Notes under the pieces: generated by a model | Told to the model about the DNA's origin: nothing | The model's database searches: none | Seen by the model: only the letters and a program-made list of their open reading frames with translations | Part shown: one piece after another, positions 10,801-19,000 of the stretch | Layout: each line of letters starts with the position of its first letter | Position numbering within the stretch: position 1 is the stretch's first letter | Assembly: GCF_014879935.1 (NCBI RefSeq) | Contig: NZ_JACSRD010000157.1 | Location: 1 to 55,137, forward strand | Direction of reading: 5' to 3' | Source: Prosthecobacter sp. | GTDB taxonomy: Bacteria; Verrucomicrobiota; Verrucomicrobiia; Verrucomicrobiales; Verrucomicrobiaceae | Length of the DNA: 55,137 bases | Translations under genes and position numbers: made by a program

Positions 10801-12054
10801 CTAATCTGCCAGGTCCGCCTGTTTCGTATCCGGCGCCCACCAGATGACGATGAATCCCAGCGCGTAGATCAACGCACAGATCGATCCGACTCGTGGGTAA
10901 TCGCCTCCGAGCGCCTTGAACAGAAATCCTGCGGCCAGGACGCCAAAGGCGGTGGCGAAGCGGCCTGAATTGTAGGCCAGGCCGCTGCCGGTGGCGCGAA
11001 CCCGTGTGGGGAACAGCTCCGGCAGGTACAGCGCGAGCCAGCCGAAGAACAGCGTGGCGACGAAACCCTGGGCAAACACGACGGCATGAAACCCGGGCTG
11101 CAGTGGCGCCGTGAGCTGGAACATGGCGAGCGTGATCGCAACCGTGCCGATGCTGATGAGGCAGTAGCTGAGCCTGCGGCCGATCCAACTGGCCAGTTGA
11201 GCACCAGCGAAACTGCCCAGCATGGCACCCAGCGCCCACCAGCCCTGCGTGGCCGCCTTGTAGCCCAGATTCGCAGCCCCAGCCACCTTGTCAGACCATG
11301 GAATCATCCACTTGCTGGCCGACCACGCGCCGATCATCGGGATGGAGCTGATGAGAATGCCGATGATCGTGAAATGAACAAGCTGTGGCTGGAACAGCGC
11401 GCGCAGCGGCGTCACTGGCGCTTTCACGGTGCCGCGTGTGGCGAGCCATTTCGGCGACTCCGGCAGCGCCAGGAGCACGAACAGGCCCAGGAGCACCGGT
11501 GCGCCGGCGAATTGAAACAGCCAGCGCCATGAATCGGCCGTGACCGGCCACTGACGGGCGAATTGGGAGAGCAGCAGGATGCCGGCATTCAGCCCGGCCA
11601 TCATCGCCCCGGACACCAGCGGACGTGAAGCTGCGGCCCAGCATTCGGACACCAGCGCGATGCCATTCGGCCATAATCCACCGACACCCAGCCCGACCAG
11701 AAAGCGCAAGGCCAGCATCTGCCACTGATCCTGCACGTAAGCGCCCAGTGCCGCGAACACCGAGTAGAACAGAATGCACACGCCCATCGCACGAGTGCGG
11801 CCGATGCGATCCCCCAGACCCCCGAAGACGATGCCGCCGATGGCCGCGCCGAGCATCAGCGCCGCGGTGAAACGCGCAAACCATTCGCCGCCGAGCTCTG
11901 GCGTGAACGAACTGCCGAGCAGGCTCTTTGACACCGAAAGCGATGCCACGGGCATGAGTCCGAGCTCGACCCCGTCAAAGACGAGGGCCAGGAAGCTGGT
12001 GATGAGGACGAGATAGCGTTGGCTGGCGCTCATGGTTTCATGTTCCAAGTTCAT
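10801..12054 (-). CDS. MFS transporter, sugar/aromatic-acid symporter type
   Basis: A 417-residue, 12-helix major facilitator. The loop 2-3 signature GGLGDRIGRTRAMG (about 78-91) and GLGVGGLWPNGIALVSE (about 120-136) are typical of the AAHS/sugar-porter branch. The start is either 12054 (ATG, 3 nt after the preceding dehydrogenase stop on this strand would be impossible, so it reads through from 12058) or an internal ATG at 12033. It is the third gene of the operon, between the dehydrogenase and the ceramidase-like hydrolase. It probably imports a small acid released by the exported hydrolases; the substrate is unknown. Confidence 0.85.
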   Translation of the reverse strand: MNLEHETMSASQRYLVLITSFLALVFDGVELGLMPVASLSVSKSLLGSSFTPELGGEWFARFTAALMLGAAIGGIVFGGLGDRIGRTRAMGVCILFYSVFAALGAYVQDQWQMLALRFLVGLGVGGLWPNGIALVSECWAAASRPLVSGAMMAGLNAGILLLSQFARQWPVTADSWRWLFQFAGAPVLLGLFVLLALPESPKWLATRGTVKAPVTPLRALFQPQLVHFTIIGILISSIPMIGAWSASKWMIPWSDKVAGAANLGYKAATQGWWALGAMLGSFAGAQLASWIGRRLSYCLISIGTVAITLAMFQLTAPLQPGFHAVVFAQGFVATLFFGWLALYLPELFPTRVRATGSGLAYNSGRFATAFGVLAAGFLFKALGGDYPRVGSICALIYALGFIVIWWAPDTKQADLAD

Positions 12055-12057
12055 GTT

Positions 12058-12936
12058 TCACGATGACTCCGTCGTCGCATCGGCGGGCTTCTTGAAACTT
12101 GCAACCCGGGCCTTGAAACTCTCGGCGTAAGCCGAGATCACCGCGCTGTTGTCCGCCTCGCCAAAGCCCAGCGACTCGGCCTTTTCGAGGAGCTGCCGGT
12201 GAGTCTCCGTCAACGGCAGCGGAATGCCGCTCGCAGCGAGCATGAGGCGCACGTCCTTCAAATGCTGCGAGAGCCTGGCCTGCGGCGTGAAGCCGCCGCT
12301 GATCATCTTTTCACCCTTCGTGTCCATGATGCGCGAGTAGGCCATGCTGCGGCGCATGACGTCGAGTGCGTGCGTCAGATCGAGGTCGAGCTGCTGTGCA
12401 AACACCAATCCTTCCGCCAGGGCGGCACGATTGAGGCCGAGGACGAGGTTCGTGACGAGCTTCATCTTTGCGCCACTGCCACAGGGGCCGACATGGACGA
12501 CATCGCGGGCCAGTTGAGCGAGGACACTGCGACAACGCTCAAACACAACCGCGTCACCCCCCACCATGAGGAGCACGTCGCGCTGTTGAAGCTGCGCACT
12601 GCTGCCAGAAACGGTCGCATCGAGGTAATGCACGCCTTTGACTGCCAGTTCGGCGCCGAGCGCGGTCATGTCATTTGGATCGCCCGTCGTGGTGTCGATG
12701 ATGATCTGTCCCTGGCTCAGCTTCGCATCGCGCAAGACGCTGCGAACGATGTCGGAGTTCGGCAGACAGAGAAAAACCACCCCGCATGCGCCAAACACGT
12801 CGTTTGCGGTCGCGGCGTTGACGCATCGTGCCGCATCCACATCCCAGCCACGGGCTGCGCCGGTCATCTTCATCACGGCGGAACCCATCAGGCCCATGCC
12901 GATGATGCCGGTGGTCGTGTCGACGGCTCCGTTCAT
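12058..12936 (-). CDS. 3-hydroxyisobutyrate dehydrogenase-like NAD(P)-dependent oxidoreductase, shortened Rossmann loop
   Basis: A 292-residue beta-hydroxyacid dehydrogenase. GIIGMGLMGSA (10-20) is the nucleotide loop, DATVSGSSAQ the substrate-binding turn (SGG is usual), and GSGAKMKLVTNL contains the expected catalytic lysine. The stretch between the glycine loop and NAATANDVFGACGVVFLCLPN is shorter than normal by about ten or more residues, although the acidic residue after strand 2 (WDVDAARC) remains. The start overlaps the upstream esterase stop in an ATGA. It probably oxidises a hydroxyacid taken up by the MFS carrier encoded next. Confidence 0.82.
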   Translation of the reverse strand: MNGAVDTTTGIIGMGLMGSAVMKMTGAARGWDVDAARCVNAATANDVFGACGVVFLCLPNSDIVRSVLRDAKLSQGQIIIDTTTGDPNDMTALGAELAVKGVHYLDATVSGSSAQLQQRDVLLMVGGDAVVFERCRSVLAQLARDVVHVGPCGSGAKMKLVTNLVLGLNRAALAEGLVFAQQLDLDLTHALDVMRRSMAYSRIMDTKGEKMISGGFTPQARLSQHLKDVRLMLAASGIPLPLTETHRQLLEKAESLGFGEADNSAVISAYAESFKARVASFKKPADATTESS

Positions 12937-13808
12937 GGCTTGCTAAGCTCCATGAATTTCGCGGCAAAGCGGCTGCCGATCTCGTTTTGCGCGGCGGTGT
13001 CGAAATGGACGCTGTCGCCGATGTGGGTCTTTAAATCGCGGGCATCGACGCAGGCGGTGTGGGGGACGGTTTGGGGCAGGGCGAGTTGGATGTCGTTCAT
13101 CGCTTTGAGATTCGAGAGCGTCGGCTCTTCCTTGATTTCGCCGATGGTGCAGGCGATGAAGGGCATATCTGCCTGCGCGAGGTCGGTGCGGAAGGCTTCG
13201 ATCATGGCGCGGAGGCGCTCGGCGTGCAGGGGGAGTTCCTGGGCGTTCGCGTTGGCCTCGCCTTGCAGCCAGAGGATGCCGCGGAGGCGGGCTTTGACCG
13301 GCGCGGTGGTTTGCAGGGCGAGTTGGGCGCGGCGCAGGGCGTCGTCGTAAAGCTTCGCGCCTTTCTGCCAGAGCTTGATGGAGGATCCGCCGACGGCGCA
13401 GGGCACGAGGCCGATGGCGGCGGTTTTGTCCTGCGCAGCGAGCACCTCGGCAAAGGCGAGTCCAGGGCCGACACCAGCGTTGTCGTGGCCTTGGAAGGTC
13501 TTCGCGTCGCCCGTGAGATGCAGCGGATGCCGTGCGAGATACCACTGGTCGTCCATCTTGTGCATCATGACGATGCGCGGGTCGTTTTTCGGCTCCTCCG
13601 GCATGAATCCGCGGCCTTTCATGTTCGACTGTCCGCACAGCAGCCACAGATCGAGATGCGTCGCGCCCTCCGGCAGCTTCGTGATGTCCACGCTGACCAA
13701 CGGCGGCTTCGTCGGTGGCGGTGTGTTGGCTTTCTTGGCCTTCGCCGCCTTTTGGGCGAAGAGCGGAGAGCTGAGGGCGAGGAGACAGAGAAGGAAAACG
13801 CGGCGCAT
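12933..13808 (-). CDS. Exported sialate O-acetylesterase-like SGNH hydrolase
   Basis: A 291-residue protein with a signal peptide (FLLCLLALSSPLFA) and a lysine-rich linker, then block I LLCGQSNMKGRG with nucleophile Ser61. GGSSIKLW, WLQGEANAN and a C-terminal HFDTAAQ supplying the catalytic histidine (about 268) follow. These are the marks of the carbohydrate esterase/acetylxylan-sialate esterase family (SASA). It is first in the operon and lies after the structured leader at 13861-13926. It probably deacetylates polysaccharides in the periplasm. Confidence 0.88.
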   Translation of the reverse strand: MRRVFLLCLLALSSPLFAQKAAKAKKANTPPPTKPPLVSVDITKLPEGATHLDLWLLCGQSNMKGRGFMPEEPKNDPRIVMMHKMDDQWYLARHPLHLTGDAKTFQGHDNAGVGPGLAFAEVLAAQDKTAAIGLVPCAVGGSSIKLWQKGAKLYDDALRRAQLALQTTAPVKARLRGILWLQGEANANAQELPLHAERLRAMIEAFRTDLAQADMPFIACTIGEIKEEPTLSNLKAMNDIQLALPQTVPHTACVDARDLKTHIGDSVHFDTAAQNEIGSRFAAKFMELSKP

Positions 13809-13860
13809 GGTGCGTGAACGGGACGCAGCCGTGGTTATTGCCTGCGGTGTTGTCGGTTTC

Positions 13861-13926
13861 GTGCCTGAAGTTCCGCGCCGTTTTCAGGCACCAAATCAAC
13901 ATTTGGTCAATTTGGTGCCGAACTTC
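13861..13926 (-). promoter_or_regulatory. Structured leader with mutually exclusive hairpins upstream of the esterase operon
   Basis: GTGCCTGAA (13861-13869) pairs with TTCAGGCAC (13883-13891). The overlapping segment GGCACCAAAT (13887-13896) can instead pair with ATTTGGTGCC (13910-13919), and its ACCAAAT core with ATTTGGT (13901-13907). GAAGTTC (13867-13873) pairs with GAACTTC (13920-13926). The first two pairings share GGCAC and cannot form together. The region is 53 nt or more upstream of the esterase ATG. It is either an operator with several half-sites or an attenuator-like leader. Confidence 0.5.
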
Positions 13927-13943
13927 GTCAGAACGAAGAGGTA

Positions 13944-14002
13944 GGCAGTAGAATGGGGGCAGAAGAATGGATTCATTATTCTGCCGCCCCCATTCTACTG
14001 CC
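13944..14002. repeat. Intergenic fold-back element E (GGGGGCAG family)
   Basis: Perfect 17-bp arms GGCAGTAGAATGGGGGC (13944-13960) and its complement (13986-14002), extended inward by GGCAGAAGAAT against ATTATTCTGCC with one mismatch. It is the same family as element B (2776-2837) with changes in both arms. It follows the stop of the TPR-like gene and may terminate its transcript. Confidence 0.82.
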
Positions 14003-14031
14003 ATTAAACGGGTGTGGGCTGTGATGGAACT

Positions 14032-14886
14032 TCACTCAAAGAGATCGAGTTGATCTGGATGAGAAGTCGGTTTGGCAGGAGGTTTGGATGCAGGCTGCGC
14101 AGGCACATTGGTGGGTTTCTTGGTCTTGGGACGCTCTTTGCGTTTCTCGGCACGTTCCTGGGCTTTAACGGTGAACTTCCGCAGGTTGGCGAGCATGCGC
14201 ATGATCTCTGACTTCTCGCCGTCGAGCATGTCGTTCAGGTCCTGAACGGCAGGAGAGTCAGGCTCCAGTTCCTCCAGCATGTCGCGATAGCCTTTGGCGA
14301 CCTCAGGTTGACCAAGCAGGATCTTCGCGCGGGCGCTGAGGTAGGCCCAGTGACGGATTTCCGAAATGTGGAAGACTTTTCGATCTGGATAAAGTGTGCT
14401 GATGGAATGTCCTGGCACGAACAGCAGAGCCGCAGCCTCATCCACCTTGGCACGGTCCAGCAACAAGTCCGCCAGCGTGGTGCGAGCAAAGAAATAGCCC
14501 GGCATGTCGCGGAACATTTGCTCACACAGGCTCAAAGCCTCGTCCCGCTCTGCCTGCGAGCCATCGCGCAGGGCGTTGATGAGCCAGTTTCGGAAGCACG
14601 GCACCTCTGGATGACGGGCGGACATCTCACGCAGCTCTGGCACGAGCTTTTTCGCATTTTTCTGCATGAGAGGGAAGATCTTCTCCATGCGGTCTCGCGT
14701 CGCCTTCGGCAAGGCGTCCACCGCCGGATCAGGCATGACATCCCAGGTGATCTCGAAGTTCATGAGGTGGTAAACCTCCGGCGGCTGGTCCTGGCGCGTT
14801 TTGCCGCTCACCGGGCGCTCGGCCATGCGCTTGAGCAGGCCTTTGCCGTGGTCCGGGTTTCGATTGGGTTTGCGGCGTTTTGCCAT
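14032..14886 (-). CDS. Hypothetical helical-repeat (TPR-like) protein
   Basis: A 284-residue cytosolic protein with basic ends and no signal peptide. The middle (about 85-215) reads as paired helices with TPR-like spacing, e.g. FFARTTLADLLLDRAKVDEAAALL and SARAKILLGQPEVAKGYRDML split by turns. A lysine/proline-rich tail ends in HPDQLDLFE. I do not recognise a named family. It is monocistronic between two fold-back or remnant regions. Its promoter abuts the start codon. Confidence 0.7.
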   Translation of the reverse strand: MAKRRKPNRNPDHGKGLLKRMAERPVSGKTRQDQPPEVYHLMNFEITWDVMPDPAVDALPKATRDRMEKIFPLMQKNAKKLVPELREMSARHPEVPCFRNWLINALRDGSQAERDEALSLCEQMFRDMPGYFFARTTLADLLLDRAKVDEAAALLFVPGHSISTLYPDRKVFHISEIRHWAYLSARAKILLGQPEVAKGYRDMLEELEPDSPAVQDLNDMLDGEKSEIMRMLANLRKFTVKAQERAEKRKERPKTKKPTNVPAQPASKPPAKPTSHPDQLDLFE

Positions 14887-14891
14887 GCGTG

Positions 14892-14920
14892 TCGATAAAA
14901 GGATGCAGTCAGGAGGTCAA
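14892..14920 (-). promoter_or_regulatory. Promoter abutting the TPR-like gene start
   Basis: Minus strand TTGACC (14915-14920), a 17-nt spacer and TATCGA (14892-14897), with only 5 nt between the -10 box and the ATG at 14886. If used, transcription would start at or next to the ATG, giving a leaderless mRNA. Confidence 0.4.
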
Positions 14921-14956
14921 GCCACTCGTGGCAGGTGACCAGGATGTATCTTGTGA

Positions 14957-15160
14957 CAAGCCAAGTTCCGCAAACGCATCGCAGCCAGCATCGTCGATGA
15001 GGTGCGGGAGAAATTGCGCCGCCTGAAGCTCCCGAAAGGCCAGTCCGTCCGCACCGGCCTCATCTACTGCGGCGAACTCGATCCCGAAATCGACGGCCGG
15101 GATGATTTCGACTTTCTGGTGCCTGCGGAGAAGCTGATGACGAGGAAGGTCTATGGTTGA
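14957..15160 (+). pseudogene. C-terminal remnant of an AAA/DUF4143-type ATPase
   Basis: A 67-codon open frame between an in-frame TGA (14954-14956) and TGA (15158-15160) with no ATG. Its end reads GLIYCGELDPEIDGRDDFDF then LVPAEKLMTRKVYG, which resembles the tail of ATPases whose last strand reports on a stored DNA or effector site. No N-terminal domains are present nearby, so I call it a truncated relic. Its last 10 nt overlap the end of the minus-strand gene at 15151. Confidence 0.45.
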
Positions 15161-15960
15161 GCGTTCGAACCAAACAATGACGCGAACTTTGCAATCAGAC
15201 CAATTACCAAAGTAATGATGCCGAGCAGCGAATACACCCAGTGCTCTTTCAGGAAGATCACAAGATCCTTGGGGGATGAACCATAAATGTCTCTCCAACG
15301 ATAGTTGGTGACTAAAGTGCCGGCGTTCGCCTTGCTGATTATTGCCTCGAATGTATCGACTTTGCGCAATGTTGAACGGTGAACAGACACAAAATCCCCT
15401 TTAGCTGCAGCCTCGACTTCTTCCGGTCCTGACAAAAAGCCCAGATCAGTGATTTGGTTGCGAGCCATCAACGAAGGTAGCCGAGGATGTTCTATGTAGT
15501 TTGGACCATAAATATCGACCAAGCAGCGTGAAAGGTCGAAGAGGCTTGCTGGATCAAGTTCGTTTGGGTCTATGCCTTGAGTTCGGCAACGATGGTAAAT
15601 CGCTGGAAAACCGTAGTTGCTGTCTCGCATGTTCCAATGGACCCAAGTGTATCCGCCATGATGCTTTGTCATGAAGGAGTTGAATTGAGACAGGAGCTCG
15701 TTTTCGAGTTCCTGGATCTTGGCCTTAACATCTGCACTGGGAACACGGAGTCTTTCCGCACATTGATGTATCGAAAACGACTCCGTTTGCGCCGAATCAA
15801 GGTTTCTTACAGCAATTGAGGTCACTCTTGCTGATGTGCCGTCGGGCCTGTTCGCGAAGTCTTCGCTTGCATAGTGGATAAGCAGAACGCGTCGCTTATC
15901 AGCAACCAGCTGCGTTAGCTTTTTCAGCGCTTCGGATCGCTTTTTTGCAAGTGTAGACAT
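15151..15960 (-). CDS. Hypothetical AT-rich orphan, possible RNase H-fold exonuclease-like with C-terminal anchor
   Basis: A 269-residue protein. It begins with a basic helix, then RRVLLIHYASEDF and VTSIAVRNLDSAQTESFSIH, which resemble the first strands of an RNase H-fold nuclease. A conserved-looking middle follows (WVHWNMRDSNYGFPAIYHRC, then IYGPNYIEHPRLPSL). One hydrophobic helix near 238-260 (VYSLLGIITLVIGLIAKFA) suggests membrane anchoring. Base composition is visibly lower in GC than neighbouring genes, and it sits beside an ATPase remnant, so transfer is likely. Function is unknown; a defence or stress role would be speculation. Confidence 0.65.
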   Translation of the reverse strand: MSTLAKKRSEALKKLTQLVADKRRVLLIHYASEDFANRPDGTSARVTSIAVRNLDSAQTESFSIHQCAERLRVPSADVKAKIQELENELLSQFNSFMTKHHGGYTWVHWNMRDSNYGFPAIYHRCRTQGIDPNELDPASLFDLSRCLVDIYGPNYIEHPRLPSLMARNQITDLGFLSGPEEVEAAAKGDFVSVHRSTLRKVDTFEAIISKANAGTLVTNYRWRDIYGSSPKDLVIFLKEHWVYSLLGIITLVIGLIAKFASLFGSNAQP

Positions 15961-16022
15961 GTCCTGATCAAGTTTGGCTTTTCCAATCCAACTACGATGA
16001 ACAAATGCCTTTTGGCATCTGA

Positions 16023-17918
16023 TTAGTTTCGGATGCCCGAATCAATGGAGAGCTGCTTAATCCTTCCCTCAAACTTCCCTTTCGCGGTGTAACTCGCCAC
16101 GAGTACTTTGTTGTCGTGGCCGAGGCAGAAGTCTTCTTTGGGCTGACTGCGGATGAGGCCTTGGCTGGTGGCGGTGATGAGGGCGTTTTGATCGAGCTGG
16201 AGGGTGAGCTGGCCTTTTTGGCCGAGGGTGGCGGTGATGCGGTGGGGTTGGTTGTCGGCGGGGTAGTCGGTCTGGGCGGTGGTGAGGGTTTTGCCGTGGC
16301 GGATGGCCCAGATGAGTTTGCCGCCGCTGAGATGGAGCGCGTAGCCAGTGCTGGCGCCGCCGTGGGCGATGAGGATGGCATCGCGCTGCGCGGTGGTGAG
16401 TTCGCAGGTGAGCGTGAAAGGCTTTTCGGCGATTTGTGGGGACTTTTCGGCATCGAGGGTATCGCCGGGCTTCAGGGACTCAAGCGAGACCGCTGAGGCA
16501 CCGGTCTGCTTCTTCTCGCCGCGCTTTTTTCCGCGTCCGCCATCTTCCGAGGGATAGAGCGTGACAGGATTTTCGACCTCGCCAGCTGGGCGGCGGCTTT
16601 TGGGGGCGTTGCCGCCGATTTCAGCGGTCATGGTGGCGGCGAGTGAGGTGAGTTTCGCGACGATGTCGGGATGCTGCGCGGCGAGGTTGGTGCGTTCGCC
16701 GATTTCTTGGTCGAGGTTGTAAAGGCGTGGGTTCACGTTTGCGTCGCTGGCGGCGTCTTTGCCCATGGATTCCGGCTGCGTCATGAGCGCGAGCTTCCAA
16801 GGCCCTTGGCGCACGGCCTGGAGGTTGTAGCTGGAGAAGTAGTAGTGTGCTTCGCGTGGCGAGTCTTTGCTTTGACCAAAGAGCAGCGGGGAGAGGTCGC
16901 GACCGTCGAGCACGGGCTGCGCGGGCACCTCGGCTCCGGCGATTTTCAGGCAGGTGGGATGCACGTCGATGGTGCCGGCGACGGCATCGCACACGCTGCC
17001 GGGCGCGATCTTGCCAGGCCACCACGCGAGCGTGGGGACGCGCACGCCGCCTTCCCAGGTGGTGCCTTTGCCGCCGCGCAAGGGGCCAGCGCTGCCGCCA
17101 TCGGGGCCTTTGATGAGCCAGGGGCCGTTGTCGCTGGTGAAGATGACGAGCGTGTTCGTGTCGAGCTGCAGCTCGCGCAACGTGTCGAACACGCGACCGA
17201 CGCTGGCATCGACCTCCTGCACCCAGTCGCCAAAGCGACCGTTTTGCGAGCTGCCCTGGAAGGCTTTGCCGGGATGGATGGGCGTGTGCACGGCGGTGTG
17301 CGGGAAGTAGAGGAAGAAGGGCTTCTCTTTGCTGCCGCGGATGAACTTCACGGCCTCGTCGGTGTAAATTTCCTCGATGCGATCCTGGTCCGCCTCGTCG
17401 AGCAGGCGCTCCACTTTGTCATCGCGCACGAGCGGCACGACGCGTCGGCCGTCCACGCTCGCGGTTTTGAGCATGTCATTGGAATACGGGATGCCGAGGT
17501 AGTGATCAAAGCCCTGCTTCGTGGGCAAAAACGCCGGCTGGTCGCCGAGGTGCCACTTGCCGATGCACTGCGTGGCGTAGCCGAGCGGCCGGAGGCGGTC
17601 GGCGATGGTGTGCTCCTGCGGATGCAGCCCGTTCTTCGCCCCCGGCGGATAAACGCCCGGCACGGAAACGCGTGCGCCATAGCACCCGGTCATGATCTGC
17701 GCCCGCGACACGCTGCACACCGGCGCCGCGTAAAACGACGTGAGCTTCATCCCCTCCCGCGCCATGCGGTCAAGATGCGGCGTCTTTTGCTTCGTGGCAC
17801 CAAAAGGACCGATGTCGCCGTAGCCGAGGTCGTCGATGAAGTGGATGATGATGTTCGGCTGCGAAGCAGCGGCGCAGAGCGAAGAGCTGAGGGCGAAGAG
17901 GCAGAGGAGGAGGCGCAT
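16023..17918 (-). CDS. Exported sulfatase with CSVSR active-site motif and C-terminal LamG-like domain
   Basis: A 631-residue protein with a signal peptide (1-19). The N-terminal formylglycine sulfatase domain has metal aspartates in FIDDLGYGDIG (28-38), and the active-site cysteine is Cys68 in CSVSRAQIMTG, followed by GKWHLGD. The usual proline of CxPSR is valine here. From about residue 480 a separate beta-rich region resembles a LamG/concanavalin domain. It would remove sulfate esters from polysaccharides after conversion of Cys68 to formylglycine by a maturase encoded elsewhere. It is divergent from the toxin-antitoxin pair. Confidence 0.88.
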   Translation of the reverse strand: MRLLLCLFALSSSLCAAASQPNIIIHFIDDLGYGDIGPFGATKQKTPHLDRMAREGMKLTSFYAAPVCSVSRAQIMTGCYGARVSVPGVYPPGAKNGLHPQEHTIADRLRPLGYATQCIGKWHLGDQPAFLPTKQGFDHYLGIPYSNDMLKTASVDGRRVVPLVRDDKVERLLDEADQDRIEEIYTDEAVKFIRGSKEKPFFLYFPHTAVHTPIHPGKAFQGSSQNGRFGDWVQEVDASVGRVFDTLRELQLDTNTLVIFTSDNGPWLIKGPDGGSAGPLRGGKGTTWEGGVRVPTLAWWPGKIAPGSVCDAVAGTIDVHPTCLKIAGAEVPAQPVLDGRDLSPLLFGQSKDSPREAHYYFSSYNLQAVRQGPWKLALMTQPESMGKDAASDANVNPRLYNLDQEIGERTNLAAQHPDIVAKLTSLAATMTAEIGGNAPKSRRPAGEVENPVTLYPSEDGGRGKKRGEKKQTGASAVSLESLKPGDTLDAEKSPQIAEKPFTLTCELTTAQRDAILIAHGGASTGYALHLSGGKLIWAIRHGKTLTTAQTDYPADNQPHRITATLGQKGQLTLQLDQNALITATSQGLIRSQPKEDFCLGHDNKVLVASYTAKGKFEGRIKQLSIDSGIRN

Positions 17919-17965
17919 GGGGCTGTGTGAACGAAAGAAGCCATGAAAACCTTCACACAGGAGGA

Positions 17966-17994
17966 TTGACGTTCGGCTCAGGTGAGCCTAAATT
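17966..17994 (+). promoter_or_regulatory. Toxin-antitoxin promoter with palindromic operator in the spacer
   Basis: TTGACG (17966-17971), a 17-nt spacer, and TAAATT (17989-17994). The spacer contains the dyad GGCTCA-GG-TGAGCC (17975-17988). The predicted transcription start (about 18001) is 2-4 nt before the ATG at 18004. Autorepression by the antitoxin complex, common in type II modules, would fit a dyad occluding both promoter boxes. Confidence 0.65.
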
Positions 17995-18003
17995 TTGTCT
18001 CAA

Positions 18004-18534
18004 ATGGCAAAAACACTCACCAGACCGAAATCGAATCCTAGAGCCACCGGCGCTAGGAAGCTGGCCGTTCGGAAAGCACCGCCGACAGCCACGAAGAAGA
18101 CCTTTGAAGGCATTGTCGATGCCTGCGTGCGCGTCCCGAATGGGAAGAATGCCTTCCAAGTGCTCTCACCTGCACATTTGATCCCGCTTTTGAAGGCTGG
18201 TCTGCCCGTGCAGGAACTGAACGAACTCCAAGGCTATCTTGCCATGCCGTTGGACAAGCTGGTGCCAATGCTCGGCATCTCGAAAGCCACGCTGCACCGC
18301 CGAAAAAGCTCCGGTCGGCTCGATATCGCGGAGTCGGACCGCGTGGTGCGTTATGCGCGGCTGCTTGGCCGTGCCGCTGTCGTGATGGAGTCGTTGGAGA
18401 ATGGACGTCGCTGGCTTGCCTCGCCTCAGGTAGGGCTCGGCGGCGAAGTGCCGTTGAGCTTTGCGCAAACCGAAGTCGGCGCCCGCGAGGTGGAGGACCT
18501 GCTCGGTCGTATCGAATACGGTGTTTACTCATGA
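18004..18534 (+). CDS. MbcA/ParS/Xre-type antitoxin of a RES toxin
   Basis: A 176-residue protein. After a basic, low-complexity N-terminus (18-50) comes a helix-turn-helix region with LLKAGLPVQELNELQGYLAM and LVPMLGISKATLHRRKSSG. The C-terminal toxin-binding domain (ENGRRWLASPQVGLGGEVPL split by LSFAQTEVGAREVEDLLGR) is typical of COG5642 antitoxins. The ATG at 18004 is chosen over an upstream TTG at 17995. It overlaps the toxin start by ATGA, so the pair is translationally coupled. It should bind DNA at the dyad in its own promoter and neutralise the RES protein. Confidence 0.9.
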   Translation: MAKTLTRPKSNPRATGARKLAVRKAPPTATKKTFEGIVDACVRVPNGKNAFQVLSPAHLIPLLKAGLPVQELNELQGYLAMPLDKLVPMLGISKATLHRRKSSGRLDIAESDRVVRYARLLGRAAVVMESLENGRRWLASPQVGLGGEVPLSFAQTEVGAREVEDLLGRIEYGVYS

Positions 18535-18989
18535 AACGACGTGCCTGGCGCATCGTGAAGGCCAAGCACGCCACCACCGCCTTCGATGGCGAGGGGGCCT
18601 GGCTCTTCGGAGGCCGGTGGAACTCTCCCGGCACCCGGATGATCTACACCAGCGCCACACTGTCTTTGGCAGCGCTCGAAAGCCTCGTTCACCTCAGCCC
18701 GCCAGTCCTCTTCAAGTATGCGGCCATTCCGGTCGAGTTTGACGAAGCGCTGATCGAAACACTGCCACCCTCCGCTTTGCCCACCGACTGGACCGCCGAG
18801 CCGCCGTCACCCTCGACCAAGATCATCGGCGACCGCTGGGTGAAAGAAGCCCGCTCCGCCGTCCTCGAAGTCCCCAGCGTGATCATCAACACAGAGCCGA
18901 ACTACCTGCTCGATCCGGCGCACCGAGACTTCAAGAAGGTGCGAATTGGGAAACCGGTGCCGTTTGCCTTTGATTCGAGGTTGTTGTGA
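18531..18989 (+). CDS. RES-domain toxin
   Basis: A 152-residue RES-domain protein. The conserved Arg-Glu-Ser type positions are visible as WRIVKAKHA at the start, GGRWNSPGTRMIYTS (27-41) and a central ALESLVHL. Characterised RES toxins degrade NAD+ by phosphorolysis and arrest growth. The gene starts within the antitoxin stop (ATGA, 18531-18534). Twelve nt after its stop the first REP of the RAYT1 unit begins. Confidence 0.9.
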   Translation: MKRRAWRIVKAKHATTAFDGEGAWLFGGRWNSPGTRMIYTSATLSLAALESLVHLSPPVLFKYAAIPVEFDEALIETLPPSALPTDWTAEPPSPSTKIIGDRWVKEARSAVLEVPSVIINTEPNYLLDPAHRDFKKVRIGKPVPFAFDSRLL

Positions 18990-19000
18990 GCGAGTCGGCG

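Noticed and set aside
17958..17964. Shine-Dalgarno AGGAGG for the antitoxin
   Set aside because: It is 40 nt before the ATG and upstream of the -35 box, so it would not be in the transcript.
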